A DNA stretch of 64,000 nucleotides from Ambrosia x helenae (lineage: Eukaryota; Streptophyta; Magnoliopsida; Asterales; Asteraceae): assembly GCA_030844895.1 (NCBI GenBank), contig CM061227.1, positions 107,602,659-107,666,658 on the forward strand, in the 5' to 3' direction. The notes under the pieces were generated by a model. It did not search any database, had not been told where the DNA came from, and saw nothing but the letters and a program-made list of their open reading frames with translations. Below, piece after piece: positions 22,165-34,084 of this stretch (its first letter is position 1; each line of letters begins with the position of its first letter). The translations under genes and the position numbers were made by a program.

Positions 22165-23234
22165 ATGGAAAACCCTGACCAGGTTTATCTGGTTGTGGTT
22201 GGAGTGATCTTATGGACAAGTGCCTTCTTGCTAACAAGAAAGATGTTCACAAAATGGTCTTTTGATTTGTGTAAACGTATGGTTTCGACAATTCATGCTG
22301 TGTTTGCAGTCGTCTTGTGTTCTATATCCGTTCAAGACTGGAGATGCCCGGTGTGTCCCTTGGCTTCAAACTCTTCCCCTATTCAGGTTCACATAAATTT
22401 CAAATCTTGTTGGAGTTCTTTATTACTTTTGTCCGAATTCTGATCTTAATTGATGGTAATGTTTCTTGTTTACTAACAGATGAGAGTTTTAGCACTCAGT
22501 CTTGCTTACTTCATCTACGATCTAGTATGTTGTTGGCTCGACAATAATATTGGTATTGATAATTTGGCTCATCATTTTGTTAGCATTGCTGGAATTGGAG
22601 CAGGTCTTGCTTATCAAATGGTGCTGGCTCCTTTTAATTTCTTAATTTTGTCACATTTTTTTCTGTTTAAATGAATTTGGATTCGATTTTTAGAATGACT
22701 TATTTGTAGTGTGGATCAGAAATTGTGGCTACACTGTTAATGACAGAGATATCAAGTCCATTTCTCCATTTAAGAGAGCTTCTCAAAGAGCTTGGTTACA
22801 AGAACACTAATCTCAATTTAGCAGCTGAAGTTAGTTCTTTTTATTTTCGCATCTCTTAATGATTAAAAAACAAAAGTTAACATCATGTAAAATTATAAAA
22901 TATGATATTGTTTTGAGTTAATTTTATCTTGCAGATATCATTTGCAGTGATATTCACACTTGCAAGGATGTGTTTTGGATCATATCTACTCTATGTCACA
23001 TTAGTTTCCAAGAATCCTATTATCATCAAGGTAGAATTTTATATGACTCACTTTTATTTGCCAACAATTTTAAGATCATATAAATCAACGATTGAGTTGG
23101 ACCATATCGAATTATGTGTACAGGCCGCAGGCTTGGGCTTGGCGTTAGTAAGTTATTTCTGGCTCTACAAGATTGCAAAAGTGGTGAAATACAAATTGAT
23201 TACGAAATCCACATCCGAAACCTATTCAATCTAG
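22165..23234 (+). CDS. TLC-domain multi-pass membrane protein, five exons
   Basis: Exons 22165-22386, 22480-22620, 22710-22829, 22935-23030 and 23124-23234 join in frame (all GT..AG, all phase 0) into 229 residues. The sequence is hydrophobic throughout, with membrane segments near residues 7-23, 40-56, 75-92, 100-120, 160-183 and 195-212. Conserved blocks include STIHAVFAV, VQDWRCPVCPLAS, DNLAHHFVSIAGIGAGLAY and EISSPFLHLRELLKELGY. This is the TRAM-LAG1-CLN8 fold, in the short TMEM136/TLCD5-like group (similar, from memory, to Arabidopsis At5g14285). Members sit in endomembranes; their substrate is not established, though the fold includes ceramide synthases. Ceramide synthase activity is not implied here. 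Start chosen as the first ATG, giving family-typical length. Confidence 0.9.
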
Positions 23235-23477
23235 GTAGCCCATTAATGTATATCAATAATGGATTCATTCAAGGATTGTACTTTAACTTCTTGAATATGT
23301 TTCATGCATTTCTATACTTTTAGGACATAAGAATGTAGCAATATAATTAGAAGTTAGCCAAATTTCCCTTCATTAAGAACTAGCTATGGGATTTTCAGCA
23401 TCACAAGAAAATATTGAGCTAGCTTACATAAACTCAAGAAATTATAATAAGCATATATAATTATATCTAGTTTATAC
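23235..23477. other. Convergent intergenic region between TLC gene and peroxidase
   Basis: 243 bp holding the 3' untranslated regions of both genes; AT-rich, with AATAAT-like possible polyadenylation signals. No other feature seen. Confidence 0.6.
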
Positions 23478-25453
23478 TTAATTGACTATTCGACAATTCT
23501 TCCTCACTTCGCCGTTATAACCAGTGAGGGGATTAATGTTTCCCATTTTCACCATCGATCTAGAAAACTGGTCAAAGAAGAGAGCGTCGTCTTCTGCGAA
23601 TGCTTTCACCAGAAACATGGTTTCTTCAACATTTCCAGACAGAAGCACTTGATCAGAAGTTAGAAGTCCTTTTCCCAACATAATGAGCTTGAAATATGTG
23701 TTATCAAATCTTGCAGGAGATGCAAAATCTAGAGGAGAAATGTTGTTATCTCCACCAGTTTGTGGACAAACTGTTTTTAACCCATTGTAGTAGGTCATGA
23801 CCTCTAGAGTTGAATCTGGTTGATTGTATAGCCTTTGCTTAAATGAACTGCATCTTGCCATTCCTATGGTATGAGCTCCTATAACAAAATTAAGTAATTA
23901 ACTCACATCACTAACATCTTTTTTGTTGCTTGGCATAATATCTACAATTATACACACATAAATTGTTACAATTAAAAAGTAATGAGACATTGAGACAAAA
24001 ATTCATTATTTTAATTTGTTAGATTTACATATTTGTTGTGATAATTGTCAGTTTTTGCCTAACCAGAAAGTGAGACCAGGTCAACTTCATCAAGGCCTTG
24101 TTGCCGAAAAAGTGTTATAAGGTTTTGAACGGTGGAGTTTGGCGGTGGAAGGTTGTTGTTTGAGCCGCTGAGACTTGCTTGTGTTGCGTCCCTCCTTCCT
24201 AAGGGCAGTTCCCAGTTCGGTCCGCCACTCTTATGACATTTTTACAAGCAAATTTTCGTTAGTTTTCTATTTATTAGAACACTTAGAATATGAAGATGTG
24301 AAGTTTGAATGCATACTAGAACAGTGGAACCTCGAGCAGCAAGAGCAAGAATGTCTGCACAAGAAACAGTCTTTGGACATGCTTCTTCTAGCTTAGATTT
24401 GATCTCGTCGATCACTTCAAACCCTCTAAGCGAATTACTATTAGGCCCGGAGTTCTTTTCGCTTGCAAATACTTCACTGTCATCCAACAGGACAGATGCA
24501 TCACATCCCTAAGACAACAAACATAACTATTAACACAAAGTTTCATGAAAAAAAGGTAATATAGCATGTGACTAATAAACTGTATTAGTGAGCATTATAT
24601 AACAGAAAACCAAATATTTTGTATAAAAAGATTACCATTTAAAGAATAACGATAAAGCTAACCAACTAATGATAATGATAAATCATACATAACTATCATA
24701 ATATAGATTTTTTTGTCAAAATGAAGGTATAGTAAAAAAAATTGTACATTTGGGGTCTGTCAGAAGTCAATTTGGTCTTTTGGTGAAACCGCAAGATGGT
24801 GTTGCGGTTTAGGCTGAGGTGGAGGTGACTGGGAGGGAGGGTGTTGGTGAGTAGGAAAGAGGAAGGAGAAACCGCAAGATGGTCTTGCGGTTTAGTTGTC
24901 AGCCCTTCTTCATAAACCGCAAGACCATCTTGCGGTTTCTCCTTCCTCTTTCCTACTCATCGTCCACCTCAGCCTAAACCGCAACACCATCTTGCGGTTT
25001 CACCAAAAGACCAAATTCACTTCTGACGCCCTCCAATTGCACAAAGTTTATGTACTGTATCACCAAAAAGGCAAAAAAATCCATAATATACAAGCTAGAG
25101 ATATAATTATGACTGAAACATATCAAATAATAATAACTATGATATATAATAAACTCAGCTAAAACCTGAACAAAGCAGTCATGAAAATGAAGCCTTAACA
25201 AAGAAGCAGCCATTCTTGGCTCTTCAGCAATAACACTCTCAAGTACAGACATGACAATGTTATTAGCTTGAGGGCATGAGAAACTATAGAATTCAGGGAA
25301 AAGACCAGAATACCCTTCGCCGCCACCATAAGTCCCATCTCCGCCTCCTCCCCCACCCCATCCAAAATTAAATCCCGGAAAAGCAAAACATATAGTATTG
25401 TAGGAAGAGACCAAAACCATTAGCATGAAGGTTGTGTAAAGATGGGAGGCCAT
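23478..25453 (-). CDS. PRX9: Class III secretory peroxidase, PRX9-type, four exons
   Basis: Exons (minus strand) 25453-25166, 24508-24317, 24229-24064 and 23878-23478 join to 348 residues. Residues 1-24 look like a secretion signal. A Gly-rich insert (about 31-49) precedes the mature core LFPEFYSFSCPQ. Distal Arg87 and His91 lie in RLHFHDCF, proximal His218 in SLSGAHTIG. The motif usually read AARDS is AARGS, as I recall for Arabidopsis PRX9. The C-terminus (SPLDFASPARFDNTYFK, MGNINPLTGYNGE) also fits that group. Class III enzymes oxidise phenolics or wall proteins with H2O2 in the apoplast; PRX9 and PRX40 act on extensins in the tapetum. Intron 1 (657 bp) contains a MITE. Four exons is the ancestral family layout. 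Confidence 0.93.
24749..25034. mobile_element. Foldback MITE in peroxidase intron 1
   Basis: A 286-bp near-perfect inverted repeat with arms of about 120-140 bp meeting at about 24900-24913. Possible 9-bp TSDs flank it: AATTGTACA (24740-24748) and AATTGCACA (25035-25043), one mismatch, suggesting a Mutator-like origin. Each arm contains two copies of a self-complementary motif ACCGCAAGATGGTSTTGCGG. The ends pair imperfectly. If transcribed within the pre-mRNA it would fold into one long hairpin. Confidence 0.85.
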
Positions 25454-25475
25454 TGAAGGGTTTATTAACTTTGTG

Positions 25476-25508
<33 letters not shown>

Positions 25509-26079
25509 TTGCATGATGAGAAGCAAATCATTGATCCTTATATAAAGAGTGAGCTATCAAGATCAAAAACCTACCAATTACCACTAGTAGGTTGTCATGA
25601 CTATTTCAAGATACATACCCTTTTAGAAATGTCCAACGAGTAGGTGTTTTTGGTGAAAAGGTGACAAGTTTTCGGGGCCATACGCGATACAAGATCTTAC
25701 CGAAGCTTAAATTGTATAGGATGGATTAGGTTTGATGACACAAGTTCAGAAGAAGATGGTTGAACAAAACCGGTTAGGATGTACGTGGTACTTACTAATT
25801 TATACCAAGATAAGAAATTGACATGTACATGCATAGGACGAAAAGAAAACGTTACGGTTTTTTTCAGAATATATGAAAACGTTGTGCTTTTTAAAGAGTG
25901 GTTGTGATTTTAGTTTTACCTGCTCCAAGATTAAATATGGTCTTCATAAATAATTGATGTAATTATGATCAATTAGATCCGGTAACAAGTAAAAGTGAAT
26001 TACACTAATTTATTGTATAAATCAAATGAGAATTTTCTAAAGTTGGAAAAATGGGCCGGAAAATCACCAATATACACTC
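25454..26079 (-). promoter_or_regulatory. Peroxidase upstream region with TATA box
   Basis: A TATA element (TTTATATAA, complement of 25538-25546) lies about 85 bp upstream of the ATG, giving a 5' UTR of roughly 55 nt that includes a run of about 29 T (complement of 25478-25506). Beyond it no further motif could be assigned with confidence. Confidence 0.7.
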
Positions 26080-26936
26080 AGGGTTTGTTTGGTATGGGGT
26101 AATGGAATGGACGAGGGAATGAAATGGAGAAGGTAGTAGAATGGACAAGGGAATGAAATGGATGATTACCATTCCGTAGTCTTATTTGGTTACACGTAAT
26201 AATGGAATGAATCATTACTTTGTATTGTTTGGTATGAAGGAAAAGACGAAGGAATAAAATTGACGGTGGTGAGTGGTGGCGCTGGCTGTTGGCAGCGGGT
26301 GCCGGCAACGGTGGTTGGTGATGGCAGAGGTAGTGGTGGTCGGTGGGTGGCGGCGGTAGGGGGTGGCGGAAACGCCAAAGACGGTGGTGGTGGTGGTGGT
26401 GGTGGTTGTCAGTGGCGGCGACAGTGGTGGTGGTCGGTGCCGGCAGGTCATAACAAGGAATGAAGGCGACAGTGAGTGGTGGCGGTGGCGGTTGGTGGTG
26501 GCAGTCGATGGGTGGCGATGGTCGGTGACGGAGAGTGTTGGTGGTGGCGGTCGGTGCTTGGTGGTAGGTGCTGGAGGTGGAGGTGGCGGTGGTCGACGGT
26601 GGTGGTGGTGGTCGGTGATGGCGGTAGTCGGTGGGTGGCGGTGGTCGGTGTCGGAGAGTGGCGGCGGTGGTCGGTGGGTGGGTGGTGACGGTGGTGGTGG
26701 TGGCGATGGGTGGTGGTGGTCAGTGGTAATGAAGAGTGACTGAGGGAATGGAATTAGAAAAAAAAAAAAAAAAAAAACAGGGGGGTGAATGGAATGAATA
26801 TGGGGGGTTTTAGAGGAAATGGAATGAATGAGGTAATAGATGATTCCATTACCTTGACCAACCAAACACTTTTTTTTTCATTCCTTCGTAATGCTTCATT
26901 CCATTTCGCCTCTCATTCTTGCATATCAAACGCTAC
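26080..26936. mobile_element. Probable non-autonomous DNA element with GGT-rich core
   Basis: The left end (GTTTGGTATGGGGTAATGG from about 26088) and the complement of the right end (GTTTGATATGCAAGAATGAG, near 26910-26930) are similar, and both flanks carry repeated GGAATGGAATG-type motifs in opposite orientation. The core 26255-26745 is almost entirely GGT, GGC and GTC triplets on the plus strand. No TSD or superfamily could be fixed. The long open frames on both strands here are triplet-repeat artefacts. Confidence 0.5.
26255..26745 (+). repeat. GGT-rich low-complexity tract
   Basis: About 490 bp of GGTGGTGG with interspersed GGC, GAC and GTC; strongly G-rich on the plus strand, so G-quadruplexes are possible. 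Sub-repeats such as GTCGGTGGGTGGCGG recur. Confidence 0.85.
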
Positions 26937-27105
26937 ATTAGTTCCTTGGGTTTACAAGAAAATCGCAAAAATAAGACATCACGCTTTCATTTTGGAATAT
27001 AAAAGGTAAAGTAAACGACACCTTATGTCAAATATGGAAATCCTTAAATGTGTGGAAGAAAAAACATATTAAATAATGAACAAATATGAGAAACTATTTG
27101 CTTAT

Positions 27106-27322
27106 TGTTGTAAAACAACGACCTACTAGCAACCAACATACAAAGTATAAGAACTATGAAAGATTAGAGGAAGATAGATAGAATAAAGATGTCTTATTCA
27201 TTGAGTGTGTCTTCAAGAAATACAAGGAAGCCTTTATATATAAGGCTCTTACATTAATACAAAGGATACAAAGAGATGGGAGTTGGAATGTGGATAGTCA
27301 CCATAATAACTTATTTATAACA
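27106..27322 (-). repeat. Copia 3' LTR
   Basis: Left copy on the plus strand; next to the purine tract. Contains TATATATAA-like promoter sequence near 27233-27242. Confidence 0.93.
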
Positions 27323-27376
27323 CTCCCCCTAGACTATCTACGTGATAAAAGAAAATAATGTAGTATACGTTTGGTG

Positions 27377-27590
27377 ATGCTGCCTCGTTAAAAACCTTGC
27401 CAGGAAAACCCAGTGGGACAAAACCTCAGCTAAGGGAAAAAGAGTGCAGAGCGTATTACTCTTCCTGATACTTCTGGATCAGGTATGTTGCCTCATTAAA
27501 AACCTTACTAAGAAAACCCAATGAGACAAAACTTAGTTAAGGGAAAAAGAGTGCAACTTGTATGATACTCCCCTTCATTTGAATATGTAG
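27377..27590 (-). repeat. Diverged tandem repeat in copia 3' interior
   Basis: Two copies, about 107 bp apart, share TGCCTCRTTAAAAACCTT, AGGAAAACCCAGTGGG-like and AAGGGAAAAAGAGTGCA. Such a block just inside the 3' LTR is known from other plant copia elements. Non-coding. Confidence 0.75.
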
Positions 27591-28899
27591 TCTTTTAGTA
27601 ACATGTGTCAATCTTCCTTGAAAGTTGCTTAAAGCTTCCGTAGCCAATAAAATGTCGCTCGATCCCTTGAAGTACAATCCTTTATGTTTAGCAATGGTGT
27701 ATAATCTTCATATGAGATTTTCTAGTACGCCATCTCGAAAATTAATATCATATGATCCACTATTGTTGTGTTACATTCCCAACATCTACAAGACTAACCA
27801 AACTTGTTTCCATGGGTTAGAAAAATAAAATCAAACATTATTCATACCTGTAATATTTGTTTTGACTCATTCCAATGTCTGCTTTCTTGTCATAGGCTAT
27901 ATCGTAGCGATAAGTTCAAGTGAAAGATATTACAATCATGCATAACTAGCAAGACATATACTAATGTACATATATATTTAACTATGGTACTTCTAGAGTG
28001 AAAATCTCTACTTTGGTAGGAGATGAAATGAATAATTTTTCATATCAAGTAATTGGACAACCTTTAATGCACTTTAAGTATGAGCTATGTCCATTGTAAA
28101 ATGTCCCACCATCTTTTCAAGATATACTTTGATGGATTGGTAAATATGTCATTACATATATACTCGAATTGTAGGTCAAGCAACAAGTGCGCTATGTCAA
28201 GGACTTTCAAAAATCCCCCTTTAAAAAGTTCTACAGAGTCTATCGATAATGCTTAGACATCATCGCTGTAAACTGTGAGTGAACTTTTAAGAGAGAACTT
28301 TTGATAAAAAAAAAAGAAAAAAAAAACTAGATAATACTATCAAACTTATGTTGCTTTTTATCGGGATATCTCATGAGTTTGACAACACTCAACCCCCTTA
28401 TTTTAGTCCATACATATTTTATTACCTTTAGCTAATACTTCTTAAGGTATTGATATCAATGCTGCGGGCATCATCAATCCATCAAGGATTTTTTCATCTT
28501 TACCAATTACGCGAGTGCATTAACTTTCAATTGGAAGAACAATAACATCTATTCCTTCAATATATTTTGTACCATTCTTATACATTAAAGTATCATAATC
28601 ACCATGTTCGGCTTATCACTTGTGGTGTATTGGTGCACAATAATTACATCCTATGATGTTTCATATTACATTTTAAGCACTCAGTTGCTTTAGGATACTC
28701 ATGAAGAGTTCCACTTATATTCAATTCAATCATATAACAAACATAACATATTCAGAATTGAATCTATTTATTCCGATCATAACGTTCTCGAGAACTTACG
28801 TTACAAGATTTTGACACATTAAATCCTTCATCATGATATTTATTAGACGCATTTCAATTCTCTCTTTACATTACCAGACTAATAACATTATGAAAAATC

Positions 28900-29480
28900 A
28901 TTGTATCCACCACTGTAGAATACATCTCCTCATAATCAATTATGGGTCTTTGTGAAATTCTTGTGCCACCAATTTTACCTTATATCATTTTCTTTTCAAA
29001 TGTTGATTCTCACAAAAGACCTTTTCGTATCTATATGTTTTACAACTTTTGTTGTATGGACTACTGGTCCAAACCTTTCCTTTTCAATAGAGAATTCAAC
29101 TCTGCCGTATTTGCGTCTTTCCATTTTGGCCAATCATTTCTTTGCATTCATTCATAGGCAGATCTTCTTGATCCTCATTTCAAGCGCTACATTACATAAA
29201 ATTTATGACGACGTCGATTTTATTTCGATTCCATACATTTCGTACACATGATACTATATAACGAGATCTCTTTATTTTCAGGTACCTGAGGTTCTTCTGG
29301 AACCATCATGTCTAATGTCTCTTCAGAAGACCTTTTTACTATAACCTCGACTTGACCATCTTTATTGCTTGCTCCAATTTCTTGAGGATTTTTTTTATTG
29401 TTTGGAATCACTAGTCTACCACGCTTCAGGCGTGTAGTAGCCTTATTACCACTATATGATTGTCCTTCCTGGACACTCAT
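28900..29480 (-). pseudogene. Copia integrase-RT remnant
   Basis: The minus strand of 29220-29480 reads RLKRGRLVIPNNKKNP and an acidic linker like the integrase-RT junction of copia Pol. Around 29100-29150 a shifted frame recalls the RT N-terminus (a WPKW-like block), and near 28918-28950 the frame reads RPIIDYEEMYS, which recalls the IDYEETYSP motif. Stops and frameshifts separate them. Only scattered remnants, so the call rests on a few motifs. Confidence 0.55.
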
Positions 29481-30769
29481 CTTAAATGGAGCATTAGCAG
29501 TTGGTATATGTGACTTAATTAGCTATTCATCATATTTAGGTCAGTTAATGTGTCTGGTAATTAATTCGCTAATCTCTGTGAATGAATTATCCTTTGAACT
29601 TCTGGTTCACATTGTTTAGTACGAGGATCAATGATATTTCATTCTAACTCATTTCTATTACCAACTGCCTTTTATCTCCCCCTGATGTTGGGAATGTTAA
29701 TCCATTGATATGGATATCAATTAATTGAGACGTAAATAAATTTCTTGTTGAATGCTCTATAAATCATCATATATTCCCAATCACCTTTTCAGGTCCCATC
29801 TCCGTGCGTCGTGGTGGATCAATTTCAATATATGTCGCATAACAAAAATCTTAGATGGGCAATATTTGGTTCCTGACCAAAAACCAACTATAATGGGGAG
29901 AAACTATTACCACGTATTGGCTTGATGTGAATAAATGTTACTGCATGTAAAATCAAATATAAACATGAACTTTTGCTCTCATGATCATTGACGTTGCAAT
30001 CAATAATAGACGTTTTAGTGATCATCTCAATGAAAGCAATATGTGTATGAACATAAGATACTAGTATTTCAATATTTAGGAATTGAATTCACCAAATATG
30101 TCATTTTGGAATAATGTGCTTGATATCTTATTAGCTATGCCATATATAACACAAACTTCATGTTGCGCACTTGATAACCATTTAGACGATGCATCGATTT
30201 TAAATACTAAATGGTATCATGTTGGGATATGCGTATCCTTTAATCATCAATTCCAAAATATATAGTGATACTCACCCTACTTTATATGGAAAATATATAA
30301 CTTCGCTTAAGAGCAAACATTACATGCTTTGTATCAGATTGAAGAATCTTTAAGTTCTTCATTATGTTCACATCATCACCGACTCGGTGTGGTCTTACCG
30401 GTCATGCCAACTAATTAAATAATTATGATCCATAAACTAAACTTCTAGTTTATGATCGAATATGTATGACTTGCACATATGGAATACAAAACATATGATA
30501 TGAAAGAATGTATTGTAACTTCAATGTTCAAACCATCATGTTAAATAATCACTCTTTTATTTGCCACATGTGGTGGTCAATCTCATTAGTTACATGATCA
30601 TTATTGCATTTTTGATGAACGATCTCATTATTAACTTGGCTATCATTATAGTGATTGATGGTTGATCACATCATGACCATCATTATAACTTCTGATGGTC
30701 GATCTCATTAGCAACATAACCATCACTGCAATTTTCTCAATTATGTCCAAGATCATGAAATTTTCAATG

Positions 30770-31400
30770 ATTGTTATATAATCACATTTACTTCAGAGAA
30801 TGTAGTAAACAAAACAAGTTTCAAGGTCCATCATTATTTTCTCAAACATATGGATATGAAATCACCTCAGACCTTTCATACTGTTATTCTGATATTGCTA
30901 CTTTGGGAGCATATTTGAGGTTTGACAAACAAAACTTGTTTTATATGACCTCCCTTATAAATAAACTTCTCTTCACACAATATTAATGAGAAGTAATTCA
31001 ATGCTTGGGTCATATAATATTACCGGTCATTATAGCATCGCATTCACTTGTAGGAATGGATTAGAACCATATTACTTTCATGATTTCATCATTACAATTT
31101 CCTTATTATGTATATGATCACAACTTTTATACAACTCATTATATCATCACATGTCCTTTAAATAAAATAAAACAGCATCTTTATATGATCAATAATGTCA
31201 CATTCACTTCAGGGAACGGATTATATTAACATAATTTTCATGGTTGCACCATTACAGTTTCCTGAATTATGTACATGATCACGACCTTTACACCAATTAT
31301 TATGTCATCACATTCACTTCAGGGAATGGATTAGAATGACCACTTTCATATATTGTGGTCATTTCAAACCTTATATGTTCTTTGATACTCTTGCTACTTC
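30770..31400 (-). repeat. Diverged repeats in copia interior
   Basis: CACATTCACTTCAGGGAAYG-like segments recur at about 30784, 31043, 31197 and 31308, followed by similar CATTACAGTTTCC and TGTACATGATCAC blocks. Spacing is 110-260 bp. Their origin (duplicated gag region or filler) is unclear. Confidence 0.6.
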
Positions 31401-32382
31401 AAGAGCATATATGAGATATGACAATGGAAACTGTAAATCAACTTGTACAAATAATCTTCTCATCACATAACACTAATTGAGAAGAAGTTATATGACCGAA
31501 TCATTACGACTTATCGTCAAAATTCTTACAAGCTTCCATAAATTTATAATAAACGAATGTTGATCATAATTCAATCGTATAACTTGTGACAATGTACCAT
31601 AATGTTCTCTTCAACACAATGTGTATATAAAGTTGGATTATATACTTTATGATGTCATAACATGTTACCAAATAAAACAAGGTATAGTACAACCTTTATG
31701 AAATAAAGTGTTTTCATCATTTATAAGAAAATATATAACTTTTGTATTAGTTTATCATGAAATAAGAGGATATCTTATGTCTATATATTTGAGTGAAACC
31801 AATTGCTTAGAACTTAATAGTCAAAAGCATGAGGGTATTATAATCAACCAAGTAAAAGCAAAACTAAAGACATGCAACTTAACTAAAAAAAATATAAATC
31901 AAGATAAATATTAATAATATAATTAATAATTAATAGTTGAAACCATTCAATCATTCATCCAAACTTTTCATAGTGATGCTATAAAAAAAACCGAAATAAT
32001 GAATATTCATTTACTTGTGATAAATCCAACTTAGTAAATACCCATTGTAACGTTTCATCTTCTGTTTTTTTTTTCTTTTTTTTTAGATCAAAAGCCAACC
32101 ACCTAAGATAAGCAAAAATTGTTTGCGTAGTCCCGCAATATTTCCCGATGAGAAAATCCGAAGATATTCTAAGTGTGTTTTATACCGATGCGAACAATAT
32201 ATATTCATGATTGTTAGGAAACCCCACCATATCAAACCGATCAACATAAAACAATAATAAAGACAAAGCATATTAAGATAGATATGCAATTAACGTTAAT
32301 TTAACTCTGGAAACAAGAAAAACATACCTATGTGTGTTGAAAGAGTAGCCATATAACTCTAAAGCAATTCGTACTGATAACG

Positions 32383-32599
32383 TGTTGTAAAACAACGACC
32401 TACTAGCAACCAACATACAAAGTATAAGAACTATGAAAGATTAGAGGAAGATAGATATAATAAAGATGTCTTATTCATTGAGTGTGTCTTCAAGAAATAC
32501 AAGGAAGCCTCTATATATAAGGCTCTTACATTAATACAAATGATACAAAGAGATGGGAGTTGGAATGTGGATAGTCACCATAATAACTTATTTATAACA
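32383..32599 (-). repeat. Copia 5' LTR
   Basis: Right copy on the plus strand. The adjoining interior (minus strand, from 32382) reads CGTTATCAGTACGAATTGC, the likely primer site. Confidence 0.92.
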
Positions 32600-32692
32600 C
32601 TTATTCATTTTTGACACTCAAATGATATACATGGTGTAGGTAGGAGTAATCGGTAGGGTGGGGCATGTCTAGTTAATTAGCTATTATATATA

Positions 32693-32789
32693 CTAGTTTA
32701 TATCTCGGGAGCGTCCCGAGTTGATAAATCTAAGTAAAGTGAATAAAATTAGAAGTATATAAACTATAAAAATGACATCTGCCAATATA

Positions 32790-32838
<49 letters not shown>

Positions 32839-33344
32839 TTAAACAAATCTCTGCCATAAGTTATCATATTCTAATATAAAAAAAGGGTAATTGGGTCGGA
32901 TATCACCTAATCCCAGGCCCGACCCAAACCCACAATTTTTTTTAAACTAATTTCAAACCTAACACAATACCTGTCGGGTTACAAAAAATAGTCGTTTTTT
33001 TTTCTCCGTTTTTTATATAGCACTGTGGTACTCGTTGGAAAGATAATAAAATGCTCGTTAATTTGGTGTAATTTTTTCTTTAAAAATTCTCGTATATAAA
33101 AGATATTAACATTTAAAAGTTATGAGAGGAAACATGAGAGAGAAAATAATAAAGTTTTAATATTTACATTTAGTAGATTAGGTATTTAATAGATAATGTT
33201 AAATCATATTTAAACCATATTTATTCCTTTTTTTTAATTGGTCTAGAGTTGTCACATCACATCCTATGTGACATCTCTCAAAAAAGAGATTGCATAATAT
33301 TATGGCATGTCATTAAAAATGCTTTGGTTTATTATATATATAGA
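32693..33344 (-). mobile_element. Short non-autonomous Helitron
   Basis: On the minus strand it starts TCTATATATATAATAAACC (from 33344) and ends with a 7-bp-stem hairpin (CTCGGGA, CGC, TCCCGAG) followed by ATATAAACTAG at 32693, inserted between A and T. These are the termini expected of plant Helitrons. It is 652 bp with no coding capacity, and contains an (ATT)n run at 32790-32836. Confidence 0.8.
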
Positions 33345-33376
33345 TATAGATATAGATATAGATATAGATATAGATA
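33341..33376. repeat. (GATATA)n microsatellite
   Basis: Six or so GATATA units adjoining the Helitron 5' end; perhaps seeded by its TATATATAGA terminus. Confidence 0.9.
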
Positions 33377-33649
33377 TATGGTAGGGTTCAAATATGAACC
33401 ATAGCTTAAGTAGGAACCATAGGAACCACTTTATAGCCGTTGATCTCTAATGACATGATTGTAAATAAGTAAAACATTAATTAATTGTTTATTTTAATCA
33501 AGGGGTATTATTGACTTTTGTTCAATATGCTTATTAGTGGGTAATTAAGTCTAAATTTGTAACTGAATAATTATTAATCCCCATTTATACGACTCCTAAT
33601 TATTATACTCAATCCATATCAGTTTTTTTTTATTTCATTCATCATCATC
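33377..33649. other. Unassigned AT-rich sequence
   Basis: Begins with paired GGTTCAAATATGAACC and GGAACCATAGGAACC motifs, the first nearly palindromic. No coding potential and no element boundary identified. Confidence 0.4.
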
Positions 33650-34079
33650 GACATATATATACATTGGTGTATATTAGTTTCTTTTTTGTGTTTTTTCATT
33701 CATCGTGAACACGGATATACATTGGTGTATACTAGTATTTTTTTCTCATTTACCATCATTATCGACACAGATATACGTTGGTGTATACCAGTTTCTTTTT
33801 TGTTTTTTCATTCATTGTCATCACCAACACATATATACATTGGTGTATATCAGTTTCCTTTTTGTTTTTTTTTCATTCATCGTCATCACCAACACAGATA
33901 TACATTGGCGTATATCATATTCTTTGTTTTTTCATTTATCATCATCATCGACACATATATACAATAGTGTATATTAGTTTTTTTTTTGTTTTTTCATTTA
34001 TCATCATCATCGACATAGATATACATTGGTGTATACCAGTTTCTTTTTTTTTATTTCATTCATCATCATCATCATCATC
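33650..34079. repeat. Minisatellite of about 60 bp, seven copies
   Basis: Units contain TATACATTGGTGTATA (an inverted repeat), a T-rich stretch and CATCATCATCGACAC. Centres lie at about 33663, 33721, 33778, 33839, 33903, 33961 and 34024. Two more copies, at about 44674 and 44730, lie beyond the Tekay insertion, which split the array. Confidence 0.88.
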
Positions 34080-34084
34080 AACAC

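Larger units (their letters stand above)
27106..32599 (-). mobile_element. Ty1/copia retrotransposon with decayed interior
   Basis: Two 217-bp LTRs (27106-27322 and 32383-32599) begin TGTTGTAAAACAACG on the plus strand and end TTTATAACA. The TSD is CTTAT at 27101-27105 and 32600-32604. On the minus strand a purine tract (CTAGGGGGAG) precedes the 3' LTR (27106-27322), and a short primer-site-like sequence (GTTATCAGTACGA) follows the 5' LTR, fixing the orientation. The 5.06-kb interior has no long open frame. LTRs differ at 3 of 217 positions by eye. Confidence 0.93.

Noticed and set aside
26215..26865. Long Pro/His/Thr-rich and Val/Gly/Trp-rich frames on both strands
   Set aside because: Triplet-repeat composition (GGT/GGC) keeps several frames open at once.
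32605..32692. Gene or promoter between copia element and Helitron
   Set aside because: Under 100 bp of unremarkable sequence.
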